Source: an uncultured Clostridia bacterium
GTDB taxonomy: Bacteria; Bacillota; Clostridia; TANB77; CAG-508
Direction: 5' to 3'
Length of the DNA stretch: 64,000 nucleotides
Assembly (NCBI GenBank): GCA_948524275.1
Contig: CAOSLI010000002.1
Span: forward strand, 277,690 to 341,689
Below, piece by piece: positions 1-7,164 of this stretch (the stretch's first letter is position 1; each line of letters begins with the position of its first letter). The notes beneath the pieces are model-generated. The model saw nothing but the letters and a program-made list of their open reading frames with translations. It ran no database searches and had not been told where the DNA came from. The translations under genes and the position numbers were made by a program.

Positions 1-1034
1 TTACCCTTTTTTAAAACGGAATCAAATCCAAAAAAATTATTGTGATTTTTATGTGGACAAAAAGTATTTTTGACATCTAAACTAGAAACAAAACAATTTG
101 TAATTCTAGTAATCTCAGACTTAAGAATATTTAATGTACGTGTATCTAAAGAAAAGTAATCCTTTTCTAAGAAAGAAATTGAACTATAAAGATTAAAAAT
201 ATCATCTTTAGAAAGTTTGCCAGAAATAAAAGTCATTCGAGCTTGGTTAATTTTCTCTTTGTAATAATTAAGATCAGTGACAAGATTGTGTATTTCATCA
301 AAGCTAACATATCCATCATTATAGATTCTACAAAAATTTATACAAGCCTCTAAAATTTGTTCTGCCTTGTCTACCCAATAAGATTCTGAATTATTAGGAG
401 AAAACAAAAGTAAAATTTCTTTTAAACGATTAGCAAGCACAGATGATTTTAAATAGGGTTTATCAAGTGGGTTATAAGAGTATTTACCATTAAGTTCAAT
501 AACAATTACATCATTAAGTCTGCCACAACTTTTTGCAAAATCAAGCACTTTAGAATAGTAATTTCCTTTTACATCGAGGACTAAAAAACTTAGTTTTGAT
601 AAACTATCATAACATTTGTAATTTATAAGTTGTTTTGTAAATGGGTATAAAGCAGATGATGTCTTTCCTGAACCTATTGTACCCGTAACTAAAATGTTTT
701 GATATAACCCAGCCTCTGGAATGTAAACTTTATTATTATTTTGATTATTTCCTACATATAATCCAAAAACAGGGGCTTTATTTTTATTACAATAGAATGT
801 GCTCTTTTTATGAAAAAGAGAAAAAATTAAATTTAATAAAATTAACAATGAAAATATGTATGATATAACAAAAACAATTTTAGTAGTATTCCACAAAAAT
901 GGGTTATCAATAAGAAAATTAAATATTTTGAAATGACTGTGATAATGCAATGTAGTTGATAGTAAAATTGGTTTAAATAGAATAAATACAAAAGACCATA
1001 TCACTAAAATTAATATTGATAGAATTAATATAAT
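1..1034 (-). CDS. VirD4/TraG-like type IV coupling ATPase (partial, runs off the left edge)
   Basis: The open minus-strand frame continues past base 1, so the C-terminus is missing. Two hydrophobic segments lie in the first ~100 residues, then Walker A GTIGSGKT near residue 118. A VLDVKG stretch and an NPLDKP stretch follow. This order matches the N-terminal half of conjugative coupling proteins, membrane hexamers that feed DNA or protein to a type IV secretion channel. The start is odd: AGGAGG at 1045-1050 is followed by no ATG, GTG or TTG at usable distance. The in-frame stop upstream is at 1071-1073 and the first in-frame GTG is at 1004, with no ribosome site of its own. I place the start at ATT 1034, ten bases after GGAGG, as an inference. 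No relaxase or other transfer gene is visible here, so it may be an orphan or the edge of an element to the left. Confidence 0.65.
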   Translation of the reverse strand, partial: MILILSILILVIWSFVFILFKPILLSTTLHYHSHFKIFNFLIDNPFLWNTTKIVFVISYIFSLLILLNLIFSLFHKKSTFYCNKNKAPVFGLYVGNNQNNNKVYIPEAGLYQNILVTGTIGSGKTSSALYPFTKQLINYKCYDSLSKLSFLVLDVKGNYYSKVLDFAKSCGRLNDVIVIELNGKYSYNPLDKPYLKSSVLANRLKEILLLFSPNNSESYWVDKAEQILEACINFCRIYNDGYVSFDEIHNLVTDLNYYKEKINQARMTFISGKLSKDDIFNLYSSISFLEKDYFSLDTRTLNILKSEITRITNCFVSSLDVKNTFCPHKNHNNFFGFDSVLKKG

Positions 1035-1382
1035 TGTAGTTAAACCTCCTTTTTCAGTTTTAATTTTAACTTAGAACCTTGTACACTGTGAAAAAATATA
1101 ACCTGAATAAAATTATATAAAAAATAAAAACAGAGAAAAAGATTAAAAGAAAAAATAATAAAAAATAAATCTAATAGTGTAAAAATACCTTCACCACCTT
1201 CCAACATTTGGAATTATACATCCAAATTTTAAATTTGTCTATACTTTTTTGAAAATTTGTGATAAAATATTATAGAAGTGTTAAAACTATGCATATACAA
1301 TACAATATATAACAATTGAAATAAGCAAACTCTTTGATAAAAAGTATAAGCATAAAAAATTATAAATAAGGAGAGGTTTAAA
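1035..1382. other. AT-rich intergenic region
   Basis: About 350 bases between the divergent VirD4-like and DUF1858 genes. I see an A-rich run, an imperfect ATTTGGA/TCCAAAT inverted repeat near 1205-1228 and a weak TTGAAA/TATAGA promoter near 1250-1276 that could serve the DUF1858 gene. I see no gene in it. Confidence 0.4.
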
Positions 1383-1568
1383 ATGAAATTTAATAAAGAT
1401 ACAAAAATAGGAGAAATTATAGAAAATGCACCAGAAAAGGTTGATGTTCTTTTAGAGGTAGGAATGCACTGTGTTGGTTGTCCAGCATCACAAGCAGAAA
1501 CATTAGAAGAAGCATGTGCTGTACATGGAATAGATGTAGAAGAAGTAGTAGAAGCATTAAACAAATAA
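1383..1568 (+). CDS. DUF1858 domain protein (hybrid-cluster-protein-associated redox disulfide family)
   Basis: A 61-residue protein that is the whole domain. It opens with the helix typical of DUF1858 (FNKDTKIGEIIENAPE) and carries the two-cysteine motif GMHCVGCPAS, then an alternating acidic helix. The family is a small cytosolic domain with a redox-active or metal-binding Cys-x-x-Cys, often found next to or fused to hybrid cluster protein or other anaerobic redox proteins. No such partner is next to it here. The ribosome site GGAGAGG precedes the ATG by about nine bases. The family call is safe, but the exact role is not established. Confidence 0.85.
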   Translation: MKFNKDTKIGEIIENAPEKVDVLLEVGMHCVGCPASQAETLEEACAVHGIDVEEVVEALNK

Positions 1569-1660
1569 GAATAAACATCATTATTTATTATAAAATGTAG
1601 CAATAAATTGAGGATAACATAAAAAATTGAACAGTTTGTGTATTTTTCGTAAAAAAGTTG

Positions 1661-1689
1661 TTGACAAATTATAAATCTTGTAGTACAAT
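1661..1689 (+). promoter_or_regulatory. Promoter of the tRNA-Lys/Glu/Thr cluster
   Basis: TTGACA (1661-1666), 17-base spacer, TACAAT (1684-1689), with the first tRNA starting 27 bases downstream. This is close to the sigma-A consensus. Confidence 0.8.
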
Positions 1690-1715
1690 AAGAAATGTGC
1701 TTAACTTTATGACAC

Positions 1716-1791
1716 GAGTCATTAGCTCAGTTGGTAGAGCACTTGACTTTTAATCAAGTTGTCCGGGGTTCGATTCCCCGATGGCTCACCA
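1716..1791 (+). tRNA. tRNA-Lys (TTT)
   Basis: Full cloverleaf with encoded CCA. The acceptor GAGTCAT pairs with ATGGCTC, the D arm is AGCTCAGTTGGTAGAGC, the anticodon loop in TTGACTTTTAATCAA gives TTT, and the T arm is GGGGTTCGATTCCCC. It is the first of three closely spaced tRNAs. Confidence 0.97.
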
Positions 1792-1819
1792 TTTTTTTAG
1801 TTTTAAGCTAAAAATATGT

Positions 1820-1894
1820 GGCCCCATGGTCAAGCGGTTAAGACATCGCCCTTTCACGGCGGAGACATGGGTTCGATTCCCGTAGGGGTCACCA
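1820..1894 (+). tRNA. tRNA-Glu (TTC)
   Basis: The acceptor GGCCCC pairs with GGGGTC. The anticodon loop CTTTCAC gives TTC, the T arm is TGGGTTCGATTCCCG, and CCA is encoded. It sits 28 bases after tRNA-Lys and is presumably co-transcribed. Confidence 0.95.
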
Positions 1895-1904
1895 ATTACA
1901 TATT

Positions 1905-1980
<76 letters not shown>

Positions 1981-2079
1981 TTGAATGCTTCTTAACTTGT
2001 TTTGGACTTGTTATGAAGTGTTTTTTATTTAGGGTAGGTAAGTGTTAATAAAATAATTGTATAATTTTGGCATATTCAC

Positions 2080-2108
2080 TTGATTTTTGGAAATAAATAT
2101 TATATCAT
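2080..2108 (+). promoter_or_regulatory. Promoter of the small hydrophobic peptide mRNA
   Basis: TTGATT (2080-2085), 17 bases, TATCAT (2103-2108). The transcript would start near 2115, giving an ~80-base leader that contains the hairpin CTCAACTTTAGTTGAG (2159-2174) just before the ribosome site. Confidence 0.6.
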
Positions 2109-2194
2109 AAATAATGATAGAGATGAGATAAAAGCAGATGTTGGTGTTACCTTTAGTCCTCAACTTTAGTTGAGAGATTGGAGGTGGTGTTTAT

Positions 2195-2302
2195 ATGTTA
2201 AAGGTTTTAATGTTCTTAATACTAGGATTTATGATTTCAATAACTATAAACGTTGCCTTAGTAAGTGTTATATACATAATACTATCTAACAAGCAACAAT
2301 AA
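2195..2302 (+). CDS. Small hydrophobic membrane peptide, candidate type I toxin
   Basis: A 35-residue peptide whose first 30 residues form one hydrophobic helix (MLKVLMFLILGF onward), ending in a polar SNKQQ tail. The ribosome site GGAGGTGG precedes the ATG by about eight bases. A stable hairpin at 2159-2174 lies just upstream, and a strong inverted repeat directly follows the stop. A consensus promoter on the opposite strand (2398-2426) fires back across the 3' end. Known type I toxins of Firmicutes (the TxpA/BsrG and Fst classes) are single-helix membrane peptides under antisense RNA control. The layout matches, but I do not recognise the peptide as a named family member. It could instead be a small membrane regulator. 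Confidence 0.6.
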   Translation: MLKVLMFLILGFMISITINVALVSVIYIILSNKQQ

Positions 2303-2391
2303 AAAATACACCACATTACGCTCAGCTAAGCTATGTGGTGTATTCCAAATTTTATTAGGTAACACACATTGTCTGTGGCTACTCATTTTCT
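2296..2391 (-). ncRNA. Predicted antisense RNA convergent with the hydrophobic peptide gene
   Basis: Inferred transcript from the minus promoter at 2398-2426, running to the bidirectional terminator at 2305-2344, after which the minus strand is T-rich. At ~95 bases it would pair with the 3' end and stop region of the peptide mRNA, the arrangement seen for RatA against TxpA. No transcript data are available here. Confidence 0.5.
2305..2344. terminator. Bidirectional terminator between peptide gene and antisense promoter
   Basis: AATACACCACA (2305-2315) is perfectly complementary to TGTGGTGTATT (2334-2344). T-rich tracts lie on both outgoing sides. Confidence 0.75.
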
Positions 2392-2397
2392 ATCTAT

Positions 2398-2426
2398 ATT
2401 ATACAATGTCATATCGAAAATGTCAA
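2398..2426 (-). promoter_or_regulatory. Perfect consensus promoter firing toward the peptide gene
   Basis: On the minus strand: TTGACA (2426-2421), exactly 17 bases, TATAAT (2403-2398). No open reading frame lies downstream of it on that strand before the terminator, so its product is most likely a short RNA. Confidence 0.8.
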
Positions 2427-2474
2427 ATAATATTAAAAAGTACTTAAATATAAACAAAATAGGAGCAAATAGGC

Positions 2475-3209
2475 ATGGAAGAAAAAAATATTACTAATAA
2501 GGTAGCGATTGTTACAGGTGGCTCTCGTGGAATAGGAGCTGAGATAGTAAAAACACTTGAGAAGACAGGTTACAGTGTTGTACTAAATTATAACAAGTCA
2601 AAAGAAATAGCAGGAAGCATTGCAAAAGAATATCAAAATGTTTATACTTATCAAGCAGATGTATCAGAACCTAATAGTGTGAAAGAGCTATTTGACTACG
2701 TATACCATGACTTTGGAAGAATAGATTTATTAGTAAACAATGCTGGAATAGATTTAATAAAAACTATAAATGATACAACATATGAAGAGTTTGATAAGAT
2801 AATGAAGACTAATTTATATTCAGCTTTTTGTGCATCAAAAGAGGCATCAAAATATATGATAAATCAAAAAAATGGTCAAATAATCAATATTTCATCTATT
2901 TGGGGAGTAGTAGGAGCTTCGTGTGAAGTTGCTTATGCTATAAGCAAAGCAGGAATGGATGCTATGACCAAATCACTAGCAAAGGAACTTGGACCATCAA
3001 ATATTAGAGTAAATAGCATTGCACCGGGAATCATAGATACTGATATGAACAATAACTTAAGTGAAGATGAAAAGAAAGCAATAATAGAAGAAATACCATT
3101 AGAGAGAATAGGAACAACATCAGATATAGCAGAATGTGTACTATTTTTAGAAAAAAATAAATATATCACAGGACAAATAATACAGGTTAATGGAGGTTGG
3201 AATATATAA
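2475..3209 (+). CDS. FabG-type short-chain dehydrogenase/reductase
   Basis: A 244-residue classical SDR, the usual length. It has the Rossmann motif TGGSRGIG near residue 15, NNAG near residue 88, catalytic Ser in NISSIWG, and Tyr and Lys in YAISK. PGIIDTDM follows. Nearest in character to 3-oxoacyl-ACP reductase (NADPH-dependent reduction in fatty acid synthesis). No other fatty acid genes are adjacent, so it may act on another ketone substrate. It is monocistronic, ending at a shared terminator. Confidence 0.85.
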   Translation: MEEKNITNKVAIVTGGSRGIGAEIVKTLEKTGYSVVLNYNKSKEIAGSIAKEYQNVYTYQADVSEPNSVKELFDYVYHDFGRIDLLVNNAGIDLIKTINDTTYEEFDKIMKTNLYSAFCASKEASKYMINQKNGQIINISSIWGVVGASCEVAYAISKAGMDAMTKSLAKELGPSNIRVNSIAPGIIDTDMNNNLSEDEKKAIIEEIPLERIGTTSDIAECVLFLEKNKYITGQIIQVNGGWNI

Positions 3210-3249
3210 ATTCTAACAAAGATATCATGACAAACTGAAATAAATAAAA

Positions 3250-3287
3250 AAAAATACTGAACCTTAATTAAAGGGCTCAGTATTTTT
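3250..3287. terminator. Shared convergent terminator
   Basis: AAAAATACTGA pairs with TCAGTATTTTT, with an inner CCTT/AAGG stem. It lies between the convergent reductase and starch-binding-type genes and has T or A runs on both sides. Confidence 0.8.
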
Positions 3288-3302
3288 CTTTTGTATATAT
3301 AT

Positions 3303-3770
3303 TTATTCTTCATTAGTAACCTTTTTCTTGTAGTTTCCTGAAACTAACTTAGGGAAAAACTTAAATATTCTATAAAGAGCAAGCTTAATTTTTTTGCTCC
3401 AAATATAAGTCTTTCTAAGTCTTCTAGGATACTCTATCGCCTGATCACCCACTACCATTAAAGATGTTTCAGGTGCTTGCTCTATCTCAAAAGAATAATT
3501 TTGACCATCATTATTATCCCAAACGTCATTAGAATTTTTGAAACACAAATTTAAAGGCTTATCACTAACAAGCTCAATCTCGATTTGAAAACCAAGTTCA
3601 GTTTTTTGCATTTCAACTTCAGCTAAATTGCTCCAATCATCACCAAAACCATAATGAGCAAAAACAGTCTCACTATCATTTTGAAAAAGATCACCAGTGT
3701 AAGAAATCTTAACTGTTGAATTTTGGACTAATTTATCTGTATTAAAAAAAATATTTTTTACCAATTCCAT
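3303..3770 (-). CDS. Carbohydrate-binding module protein (CBM25/CBM53-like)
   Basis: 155 residues. Residues ~15-95 carry the pattern of starch-binding modules of the CBM25/53 type: VFAHYGFGDDWSN, then an acidic-aromatic strand, then WDNNDGQNYSF. The C-terminal third is basic with KKIKLALYRIFKFF, possibly amphipathic. No signal peptide or catalytic domain is seen, so it is a stand-alone module likely kept in the cytosol. It could bind glycogen or an internal polysaccharide, but that role is inferred. It ends at the terminator shared with the reductase. Confidence 0.7.
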   Translation of the reverse strand: MELVKNIFFNTDKLVQNSTVKISYTGDLFQNDSETVFAHYGFGDDWSNLAEVEMQKTELGFQIEIELVSDKPLNLCFKNSNDVWDNNDGQNYSFEIEQAPETSLMVVGDQAIEYPRRLRKTYIWSKKIKLALYRIFKFFPKLVSGNYKKKVTNEE

Positions 3771-3986
3771 AACGAAATGTTTCCTCTCTAGCTATGCTTT
3801 AGAAGTAATGATATCAATATGAAGTTAAGATGTACTTCATATAATTATCCCATTAATAAAGCTAAATCAATTATAATAATTTAAGCTAGTAAATTCAAGT
3901 AAAAACGTAAAATGTATCACAATTGTAAAATTTGTAACAATTCTATATAAAATACGACAAAATATGCAGATATGCGTAAGAAGAAT

Positions 3987-4562
3987 TTACTTCATAAGTC
4001 CTAAAACTTTACCAATAATATAAAAATTATCATCCTTAGTAACTACTATTTCAGGAACATCATCACTCTCAGCTCTCAAAACAATATCATTTCTACGAAC
4101 AATAAATTTTCTCATCATAATATTTCCATCATACTCAAAAATACCAATATCCTTGCTATTTAATGGAGCATTTAATTCAATAAATACTGAATCGCCAGCC
4201 TTATATTTAGGAGCCATATCATCATTAGAAACTTTCAAAACACAAGTAGCAGCTCTCATTTCAGGAGGACATGCCGCAAAACCATCAATAGAAGAAATAA
4301 TAGGAATAGAATCATATTTTATATGAGAAGCCATTTTATAACCATCTTGTTCTTCTGTTAAATCCTTATCATATGTATACATTAAAGGTTGAAAAGGGAC
4401 ATCAAGAGCTGTGCAAATACCTTTAAGAGCCTTGTGGCTTGGATTTCTCTCTTCTTTTTCTATATGAGTTAAATGTCCTACATCAATATTAATCACTTTA
4501 GATAAATCAGTTTTAGAAACATCTTTATCTTCTCTAATTTTTGCAATAACTTTACCAATCAT
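3987..4562 (-). CDS. XRE-S24 (CI/LexA-like) regulator without the cleavage dyad
   Basis: 191 residues: an N-terminal helix-turn-helix (VSKTDLSKVINIDVGHLTHIE) and a C-terminal S24 peptidase-like fold from ~105. In LexA/CI proteins self-cleavage needs the Ser of GDSM and a later Lys. Here the matching positions read NDDM (Ser to Asp) and MRKF (Lys probably displaced by Arg), so cleavage is unlikely and the domain may only dimerise. It is divergent from the VanW gene. An inverted repeat TAGCATAA/TTATGCTA (4628-4660) in the shared region is a candidate operator. Confidence 0.75.
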   Translation of the reverse strand: MIGKVIAKIREDKDVSKTDLSKVINIDVGHLTHIEKEERNPSHKALKGICTALDVPFQPLMYTYDKDLTEEQDGYKMASHIKYDSIPIISSIDGFAACPPEMRAATCVLKVSNDDMAPKYKAGDSVFIELNAPLNSKDIGIFEYDGNIMMRKFIVRRNDIVLRAESDDVPEIVVTKDDNFYIIGKVLGLMK

Positions 4563-4627
4563 AATAAAAATAATTCCTTTCTAAATATTGTCTATATAGC
4601 AATTATATAAAAATAAAAAAAAAAAGT

Positions 4628-4667
4628 CTAGCATAATTGTAAAATAAATTAAGTTATGCTAATATAA
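4628..4667. promoter_or_regulatory. Candidate operator and promoter region between the S24-like regulator and VanW gene
   Basis: Perfect 8-base arms TAGCATAA (4628-4635) and TTATGCTA (4653-4660), immediately followed by a TATAAT (4662-4667) oriented toward the VanW gene. An operator overlapping the -10 of a divergent gene suits repression by the neighbouring regulator. This is inference from position. Confidence 0.45.
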
Positions 4668-4728
4668 TCATAGTAAACAAATGAAAAGAATTTGTAAGTA
4701 AAACCAATAAAAAGGTAAGGTAAGTCAA

Positions 4729-6261
4729 ATGGATAAATCTAAAAAAATTATAGTGGTTATTGGAGTTGTAATAATACTAATATTTATATCAGTAATATTT
4801 AGCTTGATTAATATGGGAAATGATAAGATATACAAAAATATAAGCATACAAGGAATAAATGTATCAGGACTAACAAAAAAAGATGCCGAAGAAACCATAA
4901 AAAAAATCTATAGAGAAAAATACATAAACGGAATTAAATTAAAACAGGGAGATTTTGAAATTACAATATCATATGAACAACTAGGGATAGAAGAAAATAT
5001 AAGCAAAGTCGCTGGAGAAGCCTATAAAATAGGAAGAAGCGGAAATATAATAGTTAATAATTATACAATACTATGCAGAAATTTTATAAAAAAAGATTTA
5101 AAAATTGACTTTAATATAAATGAAAATAGTTTGAAACTAGCAATAAATGATGTTGAAAATAAAATGCCTAATGTAGCAATCGAAGGCAGTTATGCAGTAG
5201 AAGGAAATGACCTAATAATATCAAGAGGCAAAGCAGGAGTAATTATTCAAAAAGACCAATTAAAAGAGGAAATAATAAAATCTATAAATAATCTTTCAGA
5301 TAATAAAAACGAAATAAATATTCCAGTAGAAAATAAATTGCCAGAAGAAATTGATATCGACAAAATAGCAAATGAGATAAAAAAGGAGCCACAAGATGCA
5401 TACTTAAATAAAAATCCACTACAAGTACATGCAGACCAAGACGGAATTGAATTAAATTTAAGCATAGAAGAAGCAAAAAATATCTTGCAAGGAGAAAAAG
5501 AAGAATATATACTTCCACTAAAAATAACACCAGCAAAAATAAAAGTAGCTGACTTAGGAGAAAACGCATTTCCAAATTTACTAAGTACATACACAACAAA
5601 CTATGACTCAAGCAATACTAACAGAGATAACAACTTAAAGTTAGCAGCGCAAAAATTAAATGGTGCAATAGTAAGTCCAGGAGAAGAATTTTCATATAAC
5701 AAAAGAGTCGGAAAAAGAACAATAGACGCAGGATTTAAAGAAGCCAAAGCATATGCAGGAGGCAAAGTAGTATTAGACGTGGGGGGTGGAATTTGCCAAC
5801 TATCATCAACGCTTTATAATGCAACATTATTAGCAAATTTAAATGTAACAGATAGACACAACCATTACTTTAAAACAGCATATGTGCCAGAAGGAAGAGA
5901 TGCAACAGTATCATGGGGTGCAGTAGATTTCAAATTTAAAAATAATAGAAATTACCCTATAAAAATAGAATCTGTCGCTGAAGATGGAGTAGTAACAGTA
6001 AATATATATGGAATAAAACAAGATGACGACCCAATAGTTGTAATAGATTCAAAAGTAACAAATATAATAGAAAGTAAAACAGAATACCAAACTGACTTAA
6101 AGTTAGAAAAGGGAACAGAAGTAGTATCACAAAATGGGGAAAATGGCTGCACAAGTGAATGCTATAAAACAGTCCTAAAAAACGGAATAATAGTGTCAAA
6201 AACCTTGATATCAAAAGATACATACAATGCATTACCAACAATAATAAAACAAAACAAATAA
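4729..6261 (+). CDS. VanW family envelope protein with N-terminal anchor
   Basis: 510 residues. A transmembrane segment spans residues ~5-28. It is followed by two peptidoglycan-binding-type repeats, an early one (NVSGLTKKDAEETIKKIY) and a second one to ~residue 285. The VanW domain (~290-420) includes GAIVSPGEEFSYNKRVG, DVGGGICQLSSTLYNA and DRHNHYFKTAYVPEG. The C-terminus has a G5-like strand-rich tail. VanW proteins occur widely in clostridia outside vancomycin clusters and are thought to act on the cell wall, but their biochemical role is unsettled. It is exported and anchored facing outward. It is divergent from the S24-like regulator. Confidence 0.88.
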   Translation: MDKSKKIIVVIGVVIILIFISVIFSLINMGNDKIYKNISIQGINVSGLTKKDAEETIKKIYREKYINGIKLKQGDFEITISYEQLGIEENISKVAGEAYKIGRSGNIIVNNYTILCRNFIKKDLKIDFNINENSLKLAINDVENKMPNVAIEGSYAVEGNDLIISRGKAGVIIQKDQLKEEIIKSINNLSDNKNEINIPVENKLPEEIDIDKIANEIKKEPQDAYLNKNPLQVHADQDGIELNLSIEEAKNILQGEKEEYILPLKITPAKIKVADLGENAFPNLLSTYTTNYDSSNTNRDNNLKLAAQKLNGAIVSPGEEFSYNKRVGKRTIDAGFKEAKAYAGGKVVLDVGGGICQLSSTLYNATLLANLNVTDRHNHYFKTAYVPEGRDATVSWGAVDFKFKNNRNYPIKIESVAEDGVVTVNIYGIKQDDDPIVVIDSKVTNIIESKTEYQTDLKLEKGTEVVSQNGENGCTSECYKTVLKNGIIVSKTLISKDTYNALPTIIKQNK

Positions 6262-6286
6262 GAAGAAAGATTTTTATCTTTCTTCT
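6261..6286. terminator. Hairpin at the convergent ends of VanW and the 257-residue gene
   Basis: AGAAGAAAGAT (6261-6271) pairs with ATCTTTCTTCT (6276-6286), with a loop of four T. It overlaps the last codons of the minus-strand gene. Confidence 0.55.
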
Positions 6287-7047
6287 ATTTCACGACTGCT
6301 TCTACGACCATAATTATTAGATTGAAATTTTTTATCTTCTTTCAAAAGTCTAGCAAATTCTAAGCTATCAACATGAGATGAAGAATTAAATGATTTACGC
6401 GCATCTTCATCTTTTAGATATCTAGCAAAAGCCAAACTATCAATATGAGACGAATTTCTATATGACTGACTAGTAGTAGAAATACTATTTACTTGTGATA
6501 CTCTATCAATACTGCTACTATTTGAAACTTTATTATTATATCTTAAATAATCTAAATTACTTTGTCTATAATAAGGTTTGCTAGACCCTGTATTATTTTT
6601 TAATTCTGGTGAAACAAAATTATCATTTACAGGTATATTAGATTTAGCAGGTACAGAGCTAGATTTTCTTACATCAGAAAATAAATTAGATATAGCAGTT
6701 TTACCTTTAGAAAAAAATTTCTTTATTGTTTGCATAAGTGGCTTGGCAGGTTTATCTTCCATAGGAGTATTATTAATTATAGGTTCGACTTTAGTCTGAG
6801 AGCATTGGTAATTTGATGTAACACGAGTTTGTTTTGGAACGGATTTCACTGGAGGAGCAACTTTTTTAGCACTTTCTCTCATAGCCCCGACTCTATTTCT
6901 ATCTCGATTATACAAAGAAGTTTTTATACTATTTAACTCTTGGCTACGATCCACAAATCTTTTATCTAATTCTTTTTTAGCTGTTATAAAAGCCTTTTGA
7001 TACTCATAGTAACTTTTTATCTCATGATTAGAATCTGTGTAATTCAT
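6274..7047 (-). CDS. Uncharacterised low-complexity protein with SSHxDSLxFAR repeats
   Basis: I do not recognise this 257-residue protein. It is Ser/Asn/Lys rich with a basic middle (KKFFSKGKTAISNLF). Two C-terminal repeats share HIDSLAFARYLKDE and HVDSLEFARLLKED. I see no signal peptide or membrane segment. I chose ATG 7047 (GAAAGGATTG upstream) over earlier in-frame ATGs. A consensus promoter, TTGAAA-17-TATAAT at 7088-7116, lies inside the longer frame, so the earlier ATGs would not be transcribed. It lies next to the similarly odd 628-residue gene, which has its own promoter. Confidence 0.6.
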   Translation of the reverse strand: MNYTDSNHEIKSYYEYQKAFITAKKELDKRFVDRSQELNSIKTSLYNRDRNRVGAMRESAKKVAPPVKSVPKQTRVTSNYQCSQTKVEPIINNTPMEDKPAKPLMQTIKKFFSKGKTAISNLFSDVRKSSSVPAKSNIPVNDNFVSPELKNNTGSSKPYYRQSNLDYLRYNNKVSNSSSIDRVSQVNSISTTSQSYRNSSHIDSLAFARYLKDEDARKSFNSSSHVDSLEFARLLKEDKKFQSNNYGRRSSREIEER

Positions 7048-7087
7048 ATATTCATCAATCCTTTCATCATAAACAATATACATATCA

Positions 7088-7116
7088 ATTATAGCACGTT
7101 TTTTCATATATTTCAA
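7088..7116 (-). promoter_or_regulatory. Promoter of the 257-residue protein gene
   Basis: Minus strand TTGAAA (7116-7111), 17 bases, TATAAT (7093-7088), 41 bases upstream of the chosen start. Confidence 0.75.
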
Positions 7117-7128
7117 TACGAATACTAA

Positions 7129-7155
7129 AAACTCCCATTACTCAAATGGGAGTTT
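7129..7155 (-). terminator. Terminator of the 628-residue protein gene
   Basis: AAACTCCCATT and AATGGGAGTTT form an 11-base stem, followed on the minus strand by a T run. It sits ten bases after the stop codon. Confidence 0.85.
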
Positions 7156-7164
7156 GTCATTTAC

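Noticed and set aside
3987..4562. LexA itself
   Set aside because: The catalytic Ser and Lys positions are not kept, and the N-terminal domain is XRE-type rather than the LexA winged helix.
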